Assembly (NCBI RefSeq): GCF_030815985.1
Contig: NZ_JAUSXM010000001.1
Span: 3,472,001 to 3,536,000 of the forward strand
Source: Paenibacillus sp. W2I17
GTDB lineage: Bacteria; Bacillota; Bacilli; Paenibacillales; Paenibacillaceae
Length of the DNA: 64,000 bases
Reading direction: 5' to 3'
Shown here: positions 16,551 to 26,570 of the stretch, one piece after another
How the letters are laid out: every line of letters starts with the position of its first letter
How positions within the stretch are numbered: position 1 is the first letter of the stretch
Position numbers and translations under genes: made by a program
The notes under the pieces: model-generated
Told to the model about the DNA's origin: nothing
The model's input: only the letters and a program-made list of their open reading frames with translations
Database searches by the model: none

Positions 16551-17847
16551 GATTATTGTCCTCCGTTAGATAATGGAATGCCGGGTGCGGATGCCCCAGA
16601 AAATCATGATGCGAGATGGTCCAGCAATAAGCTCCAGACTTTTCAAACAAAACAATATCTCCTACCCGTAGCAGCGCTACCTCCGCATCGGAATGCATCC
16701 GATCCTTCGGTGTACATAACTCACCTACCACATGAACTCGACGATCTCTTACCTCTGGCCGGGCAAACGAGTGTTTCCAACGATCCGTCGCCATAATCTG
16801 AAACGGGTGGTCATGCCCCCATGAAGCAGGCAGACGATTGTGGTGCGTACCTCCCCTTAACACGGCAAAATACTGATCATGAGAGGTTTTGATATCCGTA
16901 ACCTCTGCCGCGTAATATCCATGGTCTGCCACCAGTAGTCGACCCGATTCAAAATACAGCTGACCTCCGCGTGAAACAAGGCGCTGTCTGGCTTCACTTT
17001 GCTCCAGCAGGGAAGTGAATAAAGGCCAGTCGAATCCGGGACTGCCATCATACGTGACACCGAATCCGCCTCCTGCATTCACCACTTCCACAGGTAAATC
17101 ATACTGCAGCTGCCACTGCTCCACCTTTTGCAAATATAGCTCGATCATCTCGGCGTGCAGACTTGCATCCATATTGTTGGACAAGGAGTGAAAATGGAAC
17201 CCGCTTAACCGAACCACACCCGCGCCTTCCACACGAATAAGTTCAATGGCTTCTTCCACCGCCTCTTCATCGATTCCAAATGGACTAGGCCCACCGCCCA
17301 TAACAATCTTCGTCCGAGGTAACGTGCTACTTCGCAGATTGATTCGGAGCAGAATGCGCACTTCCTGCGCTTGCTTCTGTTGTTGCTTGTGTTTCGGCTC
17401 ATTTTCTTGCTTCTGCCTGCTTCCCTGCACCTGATCATGCTCTTGATCCATCGCTCTCTCTTTCGCAATCGCAATGATGCGGCGCAGCTCCAGCAAACTC
17501 TCTACATGGATGTAGCTCACGCCATTCTCGATGGCTAGCCTCAGTTCGCTCTCCTTTTTACCCGGACCTCCAAACAGAATCGGAACCTCGCGGCTTACCG
17601 CTCTAACCTTGAGTAACTCTCCGATCGAAGCCACTTCAAAGCCCTTCACCAATGGAAGCAACGCCTCAATGATTCGCGGATTAGGATTCGCCTTAATGGC
17701 GTAGAACAATTGTGTGTTCCCAGGCATGCTACCCAACATCTGACGTACTTGCTCCTGAATGCCAGCCAGATCGTATACATACGCACATACCGGTTCTTCC
17801 ATTCCGCGTTGCAGTTCATCTATCGCATGCCATACACTAAGTTTCAT
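16510..17847 (-). CDS. PLP-dependent decarboxylase, siderophore-associated (AcsE/SbnH-like)
   Basis: This is a fold-III (ornithine/DAP-decarboxylase type) enzyme. FYAIKANPNP carries the PLP lysine (Lys52), GFHFHSLSN and VNAGGGFGV hold phosphate-binding parts, and GELCTPKD near the C-terminus contains the catalytic Cys region. Homologues decarboxylate a seryl or diaminopropionyl intermediate during achromobactin or staphyloferrin B synthesis. Residues about 131-162 are a Gln/Lys/Glu-rich low-complexity insertion (EHDQVQGSRQKQENE and so on) that looks like a surface loop expansion. The start overlaps the aldolase stop (ATGA), and the end overlaps the third synthetase. Confidence 0.87.
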   Translation of the reverse strand: MKLSVWHAIDELQRGMEEPVCAYVYDLAGIQEQVRQMLGSMPGNTQLFYAIKANPNPRIIEALLPLVKGFEVASIGELLKVRAVSREVPILFGGPGKKESELRLAIENGVSYIHVESLLELRRIIAIAKERAMDQEHDQVQGSRQKQENEPKHKQQQKQAQEVRILLRINLRSSTLPRTKIVMGGGPSPFGIDEEAVEEAIELIRVEGAGVVRLSGFHFHSLSNNMDASLHAEMIELYLQKVEQWQLQYDLPVEVVNAGGGFGVTYDGSPGFDWPLFTSLLEQSEARQRLVSRGGQLYFESGRLLVADHGYYAAEVTDIKTSHDQYFAVLRGGTHHNRLPASWGHDHPFQIMATDRWKHSFARPEVRDRRVHVVGELCTPKDRMHSDAEVALLRVGDIVLFEKSGAYCWTISHHDFLGHPHPAFHYLTEDNNHVNTDEAFQSASR

Positions 17848-18620
17848 ATCTGCCCACCCGCATTCCTGTAGTCATTCCGTTTTTGGGCATACGCCCGAAA
17901 CGCCGTATTCCGATCATCACCAAGCACGTATATATGTACTCCCCGCTCACCCCAGAGCGACATATCATCCACACCTCTGGTGACCGTTGCATAAGGTACT
18001 TCGCACTGCTGGGCGGTAGCATGTAATTCATCCAGCATACGTCTCACATCCGGGTGCTCTGTCTGCCATGGCACGCCGAGGGATTGCGACAGATCCGCCG
18101 CGCCTTCCAATACAAAACTCACCTGAGGGTGAGACAGAATCTGTGCACTTTGCCGCACGCCCTCCACACTTTCGATCATGGGTACAACCATCACCTGTTC
18201 ATTGGCTTCCTCGATATATCCGGTAAGCGGATATTTACCGAACACACCGGGACGACCACTATTCAAGCTCCGCATGCCAACCGGATGATAGTAGGCGTGA
18301 CGAACCGCTTCCTCCACCTGCTCCAATTGCTCGACATGCGGAATGACGATACCTTGTGCACCACAGTCCAGCACCTTCAGGATCTCCGCTCGTTCCACTT
18401 TCGAGATCCGTACCAGCGGGGTTAGGCCGACCAGTTCCGCCGCACGAACCAACTCTTCCACCGACTCCATCGATGTTGCGGCATGTTCCAGATCAATAAT
18501 GACAAAGTCATATTCCGCATGTCCGATCATCTCAATGACGACCGGGTGTGGTATGGATACAAAAAGGCCATATACTGGCTGTTTGCGTGCAATTTTTTCC
18601 TTCAGCGTGTTAATCCTCAT
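17844..18620 (-). CDS. HpcH/HpaI-family aldolase/citrate synthase-like enzyme (AcsB/SbnG-like)
   Basis: The 258-residue TIM-barrel protein shows FVIIDLEHAATS, GIVIPHVEQ, GMRSLNSGRPG, VVPMIESVEG and LEGAADLSQSLG, as in 2-keto-3-deoxy acid aldolases. In S. aureus the homologue SbnG makes citrate from oxaloacetate and acetyl-CoA to feed staphyloferrin B independently of the TCA cycle; AcsB in achromobactin loci has the same position. A citrate supply role is inferred from context. The ATGA overlaps at both ends show tight coupling. Confidence 0.85.
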   Translation of the reverse strand: MRINTLKEKIARKQPVYGLFVSIPHPVVIEMIGHAEYDFVIIDLEHAATSMESVEELVRAAELVGLTPLVRISKVERAEILKVLDCGAQGIVIPHVEQLEQVEEAVRHAYYHPVGMRSLNSGRPGVFGKYPLTGYIEEANEQVMVVPMIESVEGVRQSAQILSHPQVSFVLEGAADLSQSLGVPWQTEHPDVRRMLDELHATAQQCEVPYATVTRGVDDMSLWGERGVHIYVLGDDRNTAFRAYAQKRNDYRNAGGQI

Positions 18621-20596
18621 TCGACGATTCCCTTTAATTCGGGCGTTCTCTTTGATTCAAGTACATCCTTTGATATCTTGAGCGGATTGCTCGCCTTGCG
18701 GAAATATAACTCTCCATCCCCATACAGACGGCGCTTGGTCATCTCTTCGATCAGTGCATCTTCGGCAAAAAGGTCAAATGCAACGAATCGTTCCGTGTAC
18801 TCCGGGTGCTCTCGCTGATAATCCACAATTACACCTGCGCACAGCTGCCAGAACGCTTCCTCCGACAGACCAAACTTCTCCAAAGCCAGCGCAATATCCG
18901 TCATGCAGATAAAAAAGAACGCATCATACGTATAGTCACGGACTTCCGACACATCTCCCGCATAGATGAAGGAATACCGATTGAACTTGCGATGAGTTTC
19001 CGGCTCTGGATTCAGTTTTGGTGCTCTTTCCGGGTGCAGCAGTTGATCCGGTACATAACGAACACCATCATGCAGATCCTTGATAATGATTCGTTTCGGC
19101 AGATCATCTTCCAGTACCAAAATGATATTCTGGGCATGGGATTCCAGCGCAATCCCGTGTGCGTAGAGCAAATGTATAATCGGCAGTGTAACCGTGCGAA
19201 CAAGGGCCTCGCTCCACTTCTCCACACCATGTCGTTCTACAGCATCCTGGATAAATGGAACACCATCTGGCTGTACCAACATCAAAGCATTCAGCGGCCA
19301 CGCCGTCTCACCTTGCTTCAGGTGAACCGATACATTCTCCCGCCAGATCGCACCAAGTGTGCCGTAGGCCCGTCCATATTGCGTTGCAGGCAACTGCTCA
19401 TAACGGAACGACAGTCCCATGATTTCTTTCAAAATGGCAAACTGCGCCCGCTGCAACAGCTCATCTTCACGAACGAGATTATCCAGCCAATCGCTGATCA
19501 GCGGTGCGTTCTGGGTCGTATGTTGTGCCAGAATACGTGTGCTTGACGTATTGGTGATACTGAGGGCCAGTTTGATGTAAGGGGCTTCCGGATTCATCCG
19601 GTTCGAGAGTGAACGGATCGACTGCTGCGCGCGATAGGGCGAAGACGATGGACCAAGATACACGATGTCCCCATCCATCAGTTGACGAGCATATACCGAT
19701 TCCAACTGGTGCTCCCACTGCCATGGATGAACTGGAATGAACACATAGGATTCATCAGTGCCAAAAGCTAATTTCCCATCCACCTTGCTGCCTTTGCTGC
19801 CAACGCTAGACCCTACTAAGCTATCTTGAGCAATGGTTATATCACGAACTTCGGCACTGCTCTCAAGCTGATCTGCACTGGTATCATATACGTTGGCGGT
19901 CTCACCCACGTCCGTTCGATTTTGTTGTTGCAGTATCTGATGAAATCGCTGTGCGTCCTCTACGGTCAGATGTTGCCCCACCAGTTCTTCAGAGCTATAT
20001 CCCGCGGATACAGCGGTCTGAGCAAATTCTTTTTTCACAGCAACCCAGACTAATGCAACTTCCGTGTTAAACTCAGGGCCATAAGCGAGATTGTCTTTCA
20101 AAGAAAATCCTAGTCTCGACTTGTAGCTCGGGTGGTACAGATGACCGTCAGTCATGTGACTTTCGAGCGCATCATAATGTCGATCTTCACTCGGAATGTT
20201 CAAGGACAATATAGCTTGGCACTGGCTGTCCTTTGCCATCGTTTCGAGCAGTTCCTGGATAAAAGCCCTGACATTTGCACCCTTCAAAGCGTTCAGCACA
20301 ATTTCCTCCAAAAACAGATCCAGATCGGTGCAGAGTACGCCTTCCCTTTGAATCGAACCCTTCTTCACCTTCACCCGGCCAAATGAAAACTTTCGCTCCG
20401 CTTCACACGTGTACGCCACAGAATCGCCGGAAGATGTAAGGCCGCTGGTTCGCCATTCGCTCCCACTTACATGACTGTCCAGAATGCCTTCGAACCACAT
20501 CGCCTCCAACGTCTGACGCATAATCCGTTCCTGTACACCCACGTATACTGCTTCTGTCCTGCCGCCTGCTTCAGCCCTGTATCCCACGACTCCCAC
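18617..20596 (-). CDS. NIS siderophore synthetase, IucA/IucC family (second of three)
   Basis: This protein of about 659 residues has the family ATP-binding block LYHPSYKSRLGF (about 157-167), PVHPWQWEHQ (291-300), TSSTRILAQ, LESHAQN and IKDLHDG. Between about 230 and 282 it carries a Ser/Thr/Asp-rich insertion before the HPWQ motif, which explains its extra length over the ~600 usual. GTG 20596 is chosen because AGGGAG lies eight bases upstream; the frame is open to GTG 20605. It follows the first synthetase with overlap, as sbnF follows sbnE and as in acs clusters. The exact substrate is not predictable here. Confidence 0.87.
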   Translation of the reverse strand: MGVVGYRAEAGGRTEAVYVGVQERIMRQTLEAMWFEGILDSHVSGSEWRTSGLTSSGDSVAYTCEAERKFSFGRVKVKKGSIQREGVLCTDLDLFLEEIVLNALKGANVRAFIQELLETMAKDSQCQAILSLNIPSEDRHYDALESHMTDGHLYHPSYKSRLGFSLKDNLAYGPEFNTEVALVWVAVKKEFAQTAVSAGYSSEELVGQHLTVEDAQRFHQILQQQNRTDVGETANVYDTSADQLESSAEVRDITIAQDSLVGSSVGSKGSKVDGKLAFGTDESYVFIPVHPWQWEHQLESVYARQLMDGDIVYLGPSSSPYRAQQSIRSLSNRMNPEAPYIKLALSITNTSSTRILAQHTTQNAPLISDWLDNLVREDELLQRAQFAILKEIMGLSFRYEQLPATQYGRAYGTLGAIWRENVSVHLKQGETAWPLNALMLVQPDGVPFIQDAVERHGVEKWSEALVRTVTLPIIHLLYAHGIALESHAQNIILVLEDDLPKRIIIKDLHDGVRYVPDQLLHPERAPKLNPEPETHRKFNRYSFIYAGDVSEVRDYTYDAFFFICMTDIALALEKFGLSEEAFWQLCAGVIVDYQREHPEYTERFVAFDLFAEDALIEEMTKRRLYGDGELYFRKASNPLKISKDVLESKRTPELKGIVE

Positions 20597-22367
20597 GCAC
20601 TTCACTCCCTATTCGTTTCATTACATTGCTCACCGGCACGTAGGCCGGGGTCTGGCTGATCCCCCTTAGACAACTCACCAAATTTTGTTTGGCCAGAAAT
20701 GCATCCGTTGTCAGCAGATGTTGCACATATGCATTGCCCGTTCGTTCCAGTTCCTCCACAAGTACCTCACGTACTTGCTTCCAGAAATGCTCCTCGGGGA
20801 CGTTCACATCTCGCGCCATCGCATGAATCAGAGACCCCAGATGATTGACGATAAAATAATACGATGTCCGCGCCCAGGCTTTCTCTCGCGAATAAAATAA
20901 TAAATCGGACGCAGCACGATCCTGCTCACTTATAAGTTCCTCATCCACACTGACCCCTTCCAGATCGCGGACGATAAAATCCACAGGCAACCCATCCTTT
21001 AAGGTCACAAGGGTATTCTGCAAATGAGCTTCAAAATGAATACCTTTCTCTCCCGCAGCCCGTACAGTCGGCAGCAGCGAACATGCCAGATATCGTTCCA
21101 GCCAACGCTCGGCAATGTCTCGTCCACCACCCAGCATGGTCATCAGTCTCGACCGCATCCTGGGAAGCGGTGCTTCAACCAGACTGGATAAGACATACGT
21201 ATTCTCGACATCAAACTCAATGGGTCGATAAGCTATCGTAAACAGGCTGGTTAACTCTTCATCTTCAAAAGCACAAGTGGCTACACCTGTCTCATACGCA
21301 ATATGCGTGTTCGGTTCAGCACCGAAGCAGTCATGCTGCCTGACGTATCTGGAGGCATCCAGTGTTCTGCGCATCTGCTCAGCACTGTTGGTGCGAATCA
21401 TGTTGGTGATCTGCATGTTCAGTGACAGCTTGATATTGCAGTTCCATTCGGGAACATAAACTGTACGGACCGAAGAGGTTGGATAGACGGTAGGCCCCGC
21501 ACTACCGAGTAGGATTAATTTTTCATCTCGAAAATAGGACTGTATCTCGGTCAACCGTGATATGTATGCGTATTGCCATGGATGGACAGGCAGCAGCCCA
21601 TACATTTCACTCTTTTCTTTTAAAATAGGCTCCACATGGCTCCGCAGGAGGTCTTGCAAATCCATTGCCGCCTCGTCATCAACCCATTCCTGTACATAGA
21701 CATCCTGTCTCACGGCGATATAACAGAGTTGAAACGATGTCCGTAACTCCGGACTGTACTTCTGCACATCCTGCTCGCTGAAGCCTTTGGAGTTTTTCGG
21801 AAATGGATGGAACGGATGACCATACAACAGTGACTGTTCCGATGTGCGATAATCGTGGATGTCGAGACCGGCTGCTTGTTCGATATACAACGTAAGGTTA
21901 CCTACACTGTTATCTACCTTTTGTGCAAAATCTCTGGCGTACATCGCCTCTACACGATTCGTATTCTCGCCCTGTGGATGTGCAATATCCACCTCAAGTG
22001 AACGCTTCATTTCCATCACACTTTTCTTCATTCCATGTTGATCCGAACTCGCTCCCCGTGCCGTATCTCCACTTAGCTCAGATGTGATCCAACGAACAAG
22101 GTCGCCATAATGCACCGCTTCCCCGCCAGATTCCATGCTGAGGTATTCATGCTCCCCTATGGCAGAGTAATAAGACAAGTGTCCTGTCACCTTCACCCTA
22201 CTGGCTTGAAAAGCAACAATGTACGTCAGCGTATTTGGATTAATCCGAATATCGCTTTCCTTCTCTAGCGCAAGCTCACGTATGTAACAGTTCAGCAACA
22301 GCTTGCACGAATGTTCATGGGCCTGCTGCTCAGTCTCAGACCGGAGCTTGTTTTCCATCTCGAACAA
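20571..22367 (-). CDS. NIS siderophore synthetase, IucA/IucC family (first of three)
   Basis: A product of about 598 residues carries HPFHPFPKNSKGF (about 185-199 of the longest frame), LPVHPWQYAYI, TNMIRTNSAEQM, FEAHLQNT and VRDLEG, all diagnostic for IucA/IucC enzymes, with a FhuF-like C-terminal region. The start is uncertain. TTG 22367 has AGAAGG nine bases upstream, while TTG 22376 and ATG 22358 are alternatives; all overlap the MFS gene. Position after the exporter matches sbnE. The first condensation with citrate is a reasonable but unproven role. Confidence 0.86.
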   Translation of the reverse strand: MFEMENKLRSETEQQAHEHSCKLLLNCYIRELALEKESDIRINPNTLTYIVAFQASRVKVTGHLSYYSAIGEHEYLSMESGGEAVHYGDLVRWITSELSGDTARGASSDQHGMKKSVMEMKRSLEVDIAHPQGENTNRVEAMYARDFAQKVDNSVGNLTLYIEQAAGLDIHDYRTSEQSLLYGHPFHPFPKNSKGFSEQDVQKYSPELRTSFQLCYIAVRQDVYVQEWVDDEAAMDLQDLLRSHVEPILKEKSEMYGLLPVHPWQYAYISRLTEIQSYFRDEKLILLGSAGPTVYPTSSVRTVYVPEWNCNIKLSLNMQITNMIRTNSAEQMRRTLDASRYVRQHDCFGAEPNTHIAYETGVATCAFEDEELTSLFTIAYRPIEFDVENTYVLSSLVEAPLPRMRSRLMTMLGGGRDIAERWLERYLACSLLPTVRAAGEKGIHFEAHLQNTLVTLKDGLPVDFIVRDLEGVSVDEELISEQDRAASDLLFYSREKAWARTSYYFIVNHLGSLIHAMARDVNVPEEHFWKQVREVLVEELERTGNAYVQHLLTTDAFLAKQNLVSCLRGISQTPAYVPVSNVMKRIGSEVRGSRGIQG

Positions 22368-23769
22368 TGATGCCAACCTTCTTTCGGGTTATAAGTAAGA
22401 CCAGGGGAAGTGTAAGCAGTATGGCGCAGCCAAGTCCGATACAGATTTCTTTGAGCGCTCCCCATTTTGCCATCTCCATGGACGTTCCTGCCCCGGCAAG
22501 CCATTGCCAACGCATATCGTAATACAGGGTCAAGCCCATCACTGCAAACGAAGAAGCCAGACGCTCAATCGTCGTTGATAACACCGACCCTTCGTGCATG
22601 TCTTCGTCCGGTAAAGCCTGTAAACCAATAGCAGAGATACTCATGCCTGACAGACCAACGCCAATTCCCCGGCACGCCATGAGCATGCCGATGATCCAGA
22701 TCGATGCTCCCATGGGCAGAACCGCAAACGACAGAATGGATATCGACACCAGCAACGTGCCCCATGCGATAAAATGTATGGACCGACCTCGGTCCAGCAA
22801 GCTGCCGCCAATCCACATGAACAGACTTGTACAGATCGACAAGGGAATGAACAACGCACCGGACATGGCTGGTGACAGGTGGAAGACGTCCTGGAACAAT
22901 AACGGCAATGTAAAGATCACACCAAACATGACACAATCCTGAATAGTCGAGATCAGTACAGTCAGCGGAAAGACGGCATTACGCCGCAGCAACTGGTACC
23001 GGATCAGTGGTTCCTTGCGACCGTTCTCGGTCTGGACAAAACGAATGAGCAGCAACACACCGAGCGCAATCAGCATCCATGGTACCCATACTGCCACGAC
23101 AGGACTTGCGTACAACTGTACCCCCAGACTAAGGGCACCTACCGCGCAGATCAGCAGCATAACACTGGTTGGATGCCATTTTTTCCTGCGGGCAGGGATA
23201 TAGGTCTGAATGACTCGACCGCAGCCAATCAACGAGAATATAGCCAGTGGCACATTGAGCCAGAACAGCATTTCAAGCCGTCCATACTGAATGATGAATC
23301 CACCCAGCGTAGGCCCGGCAGCCGGAGCCAACATAAGCAGCAAGCCCCACGCTCCGGTAATTCGCCCTCGTACCTCCGGTCCGTATACATCAAACAGCAA
23401 CACAAGTGATAACGGAATCATCAGCCCCGCGGCAACGCCATGCATGAAACGTACCAGTAATAGTACTTCGATGGAGTGATAAAACAACGCACCTGCCACC
23501 GAGAACACTCCATAGATACTGATCCCCAACATATACGTCTGCTTACGCCCCAGTCGGTCCACAATCAGGGAAGCCAGCGGCATCGTTAACGTCATAGCCA
23601 GCATGTACAGCGCGATAATCCACCCACCTGCTGTCGTAGAGATCTGATAATATTGCACAAAATAAGGCAGCAGCAGGTTAAATGCACTGTTGGTCAGTAC
23701 CAGCGAAAAAGCACCGATCAGAATCGCGAGTAATACTGCATGCCTCTTCATCAGGGATAGCTTCAACAT
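22336..23769 (-). CDS. MFS transporter, probable siderophore exporter (DHA2 type)
   Basis: The 477-residue protein has about 13-14 membrane segments. The MFS motif A appears as SLIVDRLGRKQTYMLG, motif C-like glycines appear in LAPAAGPTLGGFII, and the C-terminal tail is basic. Its place inside the siderophore operon corresponds to sbnD or yhcA, and export of the finished siderophore is the likely task. ATG 23769 overlaps the aminotransferase stop, and its own end overlaps the first synthetase. Confidence 0.85.
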   Translation of the reverse strand: MLKLSLMKRHAVLLAILIGAFSLVLTNSAFNLLLPYFVQYYQISTTAGGWIIALYMLAMTLTMPLASLIVDRLGRKQTYMLGISIYGVFSVAGALFYHSIEVLLLVRFMHGVAAGLMIPLSLVLLFDVYGPEVRGRITGAWGLLLMLAPAAGPTLGGFIIQYGRLEMLFWLNVPLAIFSLIGCGRVIQTYIPARRKKWHPTSVMLLICAVGALSLGVQLYASPVVAVWVPWMLIALGVLLLIRFVQTENGRKEPLIRYQLLRRNAVFPLTVLISTIQDCVMFGVIFTLPLLFQDVFHLSPAMSGALFIPLSICTSLFMWIGGSLLDRGRSIHFIAWGTLLVSISILSFAVLPMGASIWIIGMLMACRGIGVGLSGMSISAIGLQALPDEDMHEGSVLSTTIERLASSFAVMGLTLYYDMRWQWLAGAGTSMEMAKWGALKEICIGLGCAILLTLPLVLLITRKKVGIIVRDGKQAPV

Positions 23770-25118
23770 GCAGCCGTTGCTAAAGCAATCGCTTCAGCTA
23801 CCGATTTCTCAAAGATCGCAAGGATTGCACCCGATTCTTGCTCCGTAATATTCAGCGGCGGCAGAAAACGAACAACAGCTGAATGACGCCCGCCCAGTTC
23901 TACAATTAATCCATTCTTGAAACATTCACGCTGAATAGACTCAGCCAGCGCACCATTAGGCAGATAATGTCCCAGACGATCCTTCCGTCCTGTTGGATCC
24001 ACCACTTCAACACCGATCATCAGTCCTCTGCCTCGCACGTCACCAATCTCTGCATACCGCTCTTTCAATGCATTCAGTTGATTCATGAACTGCTCACTAC
24101 GAAGATGCACGTTGTGTAGAACATCCTGTTCCCGGATATAACGAAGTGTGGCAAGTCCCGCTGCCATGGCCAGCTGATTGCCACGGAACGTACCTGTGTG
24201 TGCACCAGGCTGCCATCGATCCAGCTCCTCCTTATAGATGACGACAGACATCGGCAGACTTCCGCCAACCGCTTTGGAGCAGATGATTACATCAGGTACA
24301 ATCCCGGCATGTTCAAACGAAAACATTCGCCCTGTACGTCCAATGCCTGTCTGCACTTCGTCGATAATGAGCGGAATGCTTCGCTCTGCTGTGATTCGGC
24401 GCAGTTCCCTCAGCCATTCAATGTCTGCCGGAATCGCCCCGCCTTCGCCCTGAACCGTCTCCACAATGACCCCACATGGTGCCGCAATACCGCTCTCGCA
24501 ATCATCGAGCAAATTTTCAATATACTGTGCGCTTAATTGGGCCGTCATGCCTTCACCAACACCAAATGGGCAGCGGTATTCATAAGGAAACGGCAGGAAA
24601 TGTACATCGGGCAGCAGGCTTTGCAGATGTTGTTTCTTGCTCAGGTTGCCACTCATCGACATCGTCGCTTGGGTTGAACCGTGATAACCTCCCTGAAAGG
24701 CAAGAATGGACTTGCCACCTGTGGCACTTTTGACCAGCTTAATGGCTGCTTCTACGGCATCCGCTCCGGTTGGACCACAGAACTGGATTTTGGCTTTGTC
24801 TCGCATCTCTGCCGGAAGAATGGAGAATAGTTCTTGCATATATGAAAGCTTCAGCGGTGTTGCCAGATCCAGTGTATGAAGCGGAATCTGCTGATCCAGA
24901 ACATCGCGAATGGCGTTGACCACCGTGTCATGGTTATGCCCCAGCGCCAATGTTCCTGCACCAGCCAGGCAGTCGTAGAATACGCGGCCTTCAGTATCAG
25001 TAATCTTCACCCCATGGGCCTTGCTAATGACAAGTGGGAAATGTCTGGGGTACGATCTTGCATTGGATTCCTTCTCATTTTGCATCTTCAGATATTCCGT
25101 CTGCACCTCTACTGACAT
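23763..25118 (-). CDS. Diaminobutyrate--2-oxoglutarate aminotransferase
   Basis: This class III PLP aminotransferase of 451 residues should convert aspartate semialdehyde and glutamate to L-2,4-diaminobutyrate. It shows FCGPTGADAVEAAIK, GGYHGSTQATMSMSG, IIDEVQTGIGRTG (Asp253) and the PLP lysine in CSKAVGGSLPM (Lys282), close to RhbA/PvdH/AcsF-type enzymes. In achromobactin biosynthesis AcsF supplies the diaminobutyrate backbone; staphyloferrin B loci instead carry SbnA/SbnB for diaminopropionate. Its presence therefore points to a diaminobutyrate-based siderophore. ATG 25118 follows GAGGGCT. A gap of 172 bases without a gene separates it from the ATP-grasp gene. Confidence 0.9.
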   Translation of the reverse strand: MSVEVQTEYLKMQNEKESNARSYPRHFPLVISKAHGVKITDTEGRVFYDCLAGAGTLALGHNHDTVVNAIRDVLDQQIPLHTLDLATPLKLSYMQELFSILPAEMRDKAKIQFCGPTGADAVEAAIKLVKSATGGKSILAFQGGYHGSTQATMSMSGNLSKKQHLQSLLPDVHFLPFPYEYRCPFGVGEGMTAQLSAQYIENLLDDCESGIAAPCGVIVETVQGEGGAIPADIEWLRELRRITAERSIPLIIDEVQTGIGRTGRMFSFEHAGIVPDVIICSKAVGGSLPMSVVIYKEELDRWQPGAHTGTFRGNQLAMAAGLATLRYIREQDVLHNVHLRSEQFMNQLNALKERYAEIGDVRGRGLMIGVEVVDPTGRKDRLGHYLPNGALAESIQRECFKNGLIVELGGRHSAVVRFLPPLNITEQESGAILAIFEKSVAEAIALATAAC

Positions 25119-25290
25119 AGCCCTCTAACGCTCCTTATAATCGATTCAGGCAGAACCTGCTGCCTGTGTTTCTTGTTCTGCATTTTGCATATGACATGGT
25201 ATTGGTTCAAAATCATGTAAGGTCCGAATTAAATGATGGTATCCGTTATCTGTTATCCGTCATATATTGTCATCTATACGTTGTTATAAG

Positions 25291-26307
25291 CTATATTTCT
25301 TTATATTCAAGTTGCTCCTGACACAGGTATTCCAGGTATAACCGAACCACATCACGAGTTGTTCCACCATGGGGAAAGACGTGGTGTGTCAGATCTGGCA
25401 AGGCGTTCACTTCCAGAATGCCTCCCTGATCTCTGGAGATCGGGGTGCGGATATCACAACAACGAACATCGACTCCTGCTACATCGATCTGAAGAGTCTT
25501 TGCCGCCTGAATGATCATTCGGGCATTTTCGGGATGAATGATTTTGGTACAATCCTTGTAGAATTCACTGATTTTTCCGGCGGCAGAATTGCGGAGATCG
25601 TATAATTCAATTTCTTTTCCCGCGGCAGGAACTTCATCCAGTGTTGTCCCTTGTTCATGTAATACCTCCAGCAGTCGTTCCGCTGCTGCATTAACCTCGG
25701 GAAACGCTTCATACTCGCCAATGGGTGTCATCTCGATTCGTTCCTGATTCAACTGCTCAATTAACGTCCGAACGGTTGAAGTTCCGTCTCCCTCAACATA
25801 GACAGGCCGATACTGGTTCACAGCCGCCACTTCTCCGTTGATGATCAGCACTCTGTAATCAATTCCGGTCACATATTGCTGTAACATAATGCTACTGCCG
25901 TGGACACGCGCAAGATGAATGGCTGCCTCCAGTTCATCTGCGGTACGCACATCCAGCGTCACGCCCATGCTGCTGCTCGCATCCAGCGGTTTCACCACAA
26001 TGGAGCCATATCTATTCAGAAAAGCTACTGCTTCACTCCCCATCTCCGGGATCACGATAAATGACGGTACAGGCATTCCCTGTTCATGCAGCAACATATT
26101 ACATGCCTGCTTGTTCTTCGCGAGCAGTCCAGCGATTAACGGCAGACGATGAGATCTGGTTTTGTTAATGATGATCTCTTTGTCCCCTACAGACAGCTTC
26201 AGAAAATCTTCGCATCCCTCAAGAAGTGGCTCACAGGTGATGCCCATTTCTCTCGCTTTGCTTATAATGAGTCGGTTTTGCAGATTATGAATCCCTTTCG
26301 GAAACAC
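25291..26307 (-). CDS. ATP-grasp carboxylate-amine ligase, first gene of the siderophore operon
   Basis: The 338-residue protein has an ATP-grasp fold like the ligase domain of cyanophycin and glutathione synthetases: VVKPLDASSSMGVTLDV (ATP lysine and Gly-rich loop), MLQQYVTGIDYRVLIINGEV, VEGDGTSTVRTLIEQ, and the metal-binding end VAGVDVRC followed by ILEVNALPDL. Such enzymes form amide or peptide bonds via acyl phosphates. It is not part of the achromobactin or staphyloferrin B gene sets as I know them; vibrioferrin uses an ATP-grasp ligase (PvsA). It may add an amino acid to the siderophore. GTG 26307 has GGGGAGG seven bases upstream. A palindromic repeat lies between it and the Fur box. 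Confidence 0.82.
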   Translation of the reverse strand: MFPKGIHNLQNRLIISKAREMGITCEPLLEGCEDFLKLSVGDKEIIINKTRSHRLPLIAGLLAKNKQACNMLLHEQGMPVPSFIVIPEMGSEAVAFLNRYGSIVVKPLDASSSMGVTLDVRTADELEAAIHLARVHGSSIMLQQYVTGIDYRVLIINGEVAAVNQYRPVYVEGDGTSTVRTLIEQLNQERIEMTPIGEYEAFPEVNAAAERLLEVLHEQGTTLDEVPAAGKEIELYDLRNSAAGKISEFYKDCTKIIHPENARMIIQAAKTLQIDVAGVDVRCCDIRTPISRDQGGILEVNALPDLTHHVFPHGGTTRDVVRLYLEYLCQEQLEYKEI

Positions 26308-26345
26308 TGAAAATCCTCCCCGATCGAATGAAGGTACTCGCTCCT

Positions 26346-26534
26346 ATATAAGTTGAATTAAAGATTATTTACGCTGACACTACAATGACAGAACAACCTT
26401 CTAATCGCTGTTATCCCCAGATTTTTTGATTCCCTTTTCTCAAGGTAAAAATCCGGGGATAAAGGCGAACGCTTCGCTTTTTCAGGTTTTTTCTGTCCTC
26501 TCCGTTGCATGTAAATGATTAATTCAACTTATAT
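26346..26534. repeat. MITE-like palindromic repeat, copy 1 (189 bp)
   Basis: The element is bounded by ATATAAGTTGAATTAA and its inverted copy TTAATTCAACTTATAT. Inside, GACAGAA/TTCTGTC and TTATCCCC/GGGGATAA also pair, so the whole unit could fold into one long imperfect hairpin. Three more full copies lie at 44790, 57387 and 60352 in the same orientation. It encodes nothing. It stands between the Fur box and the first siderophore gene, 39 bases before the start codon. Confidence 0.88.
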
Positions 26535-26570
26535 TGCTCATACGTTCATCAATTTTTATTGTAATTATAT

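Noticed and set aside
19826..20053. Small plus-strand frames in the siderophore genes
   Set aside because: All lie antisense to conserved synthetase or transporter genes and lack ribosome sites.
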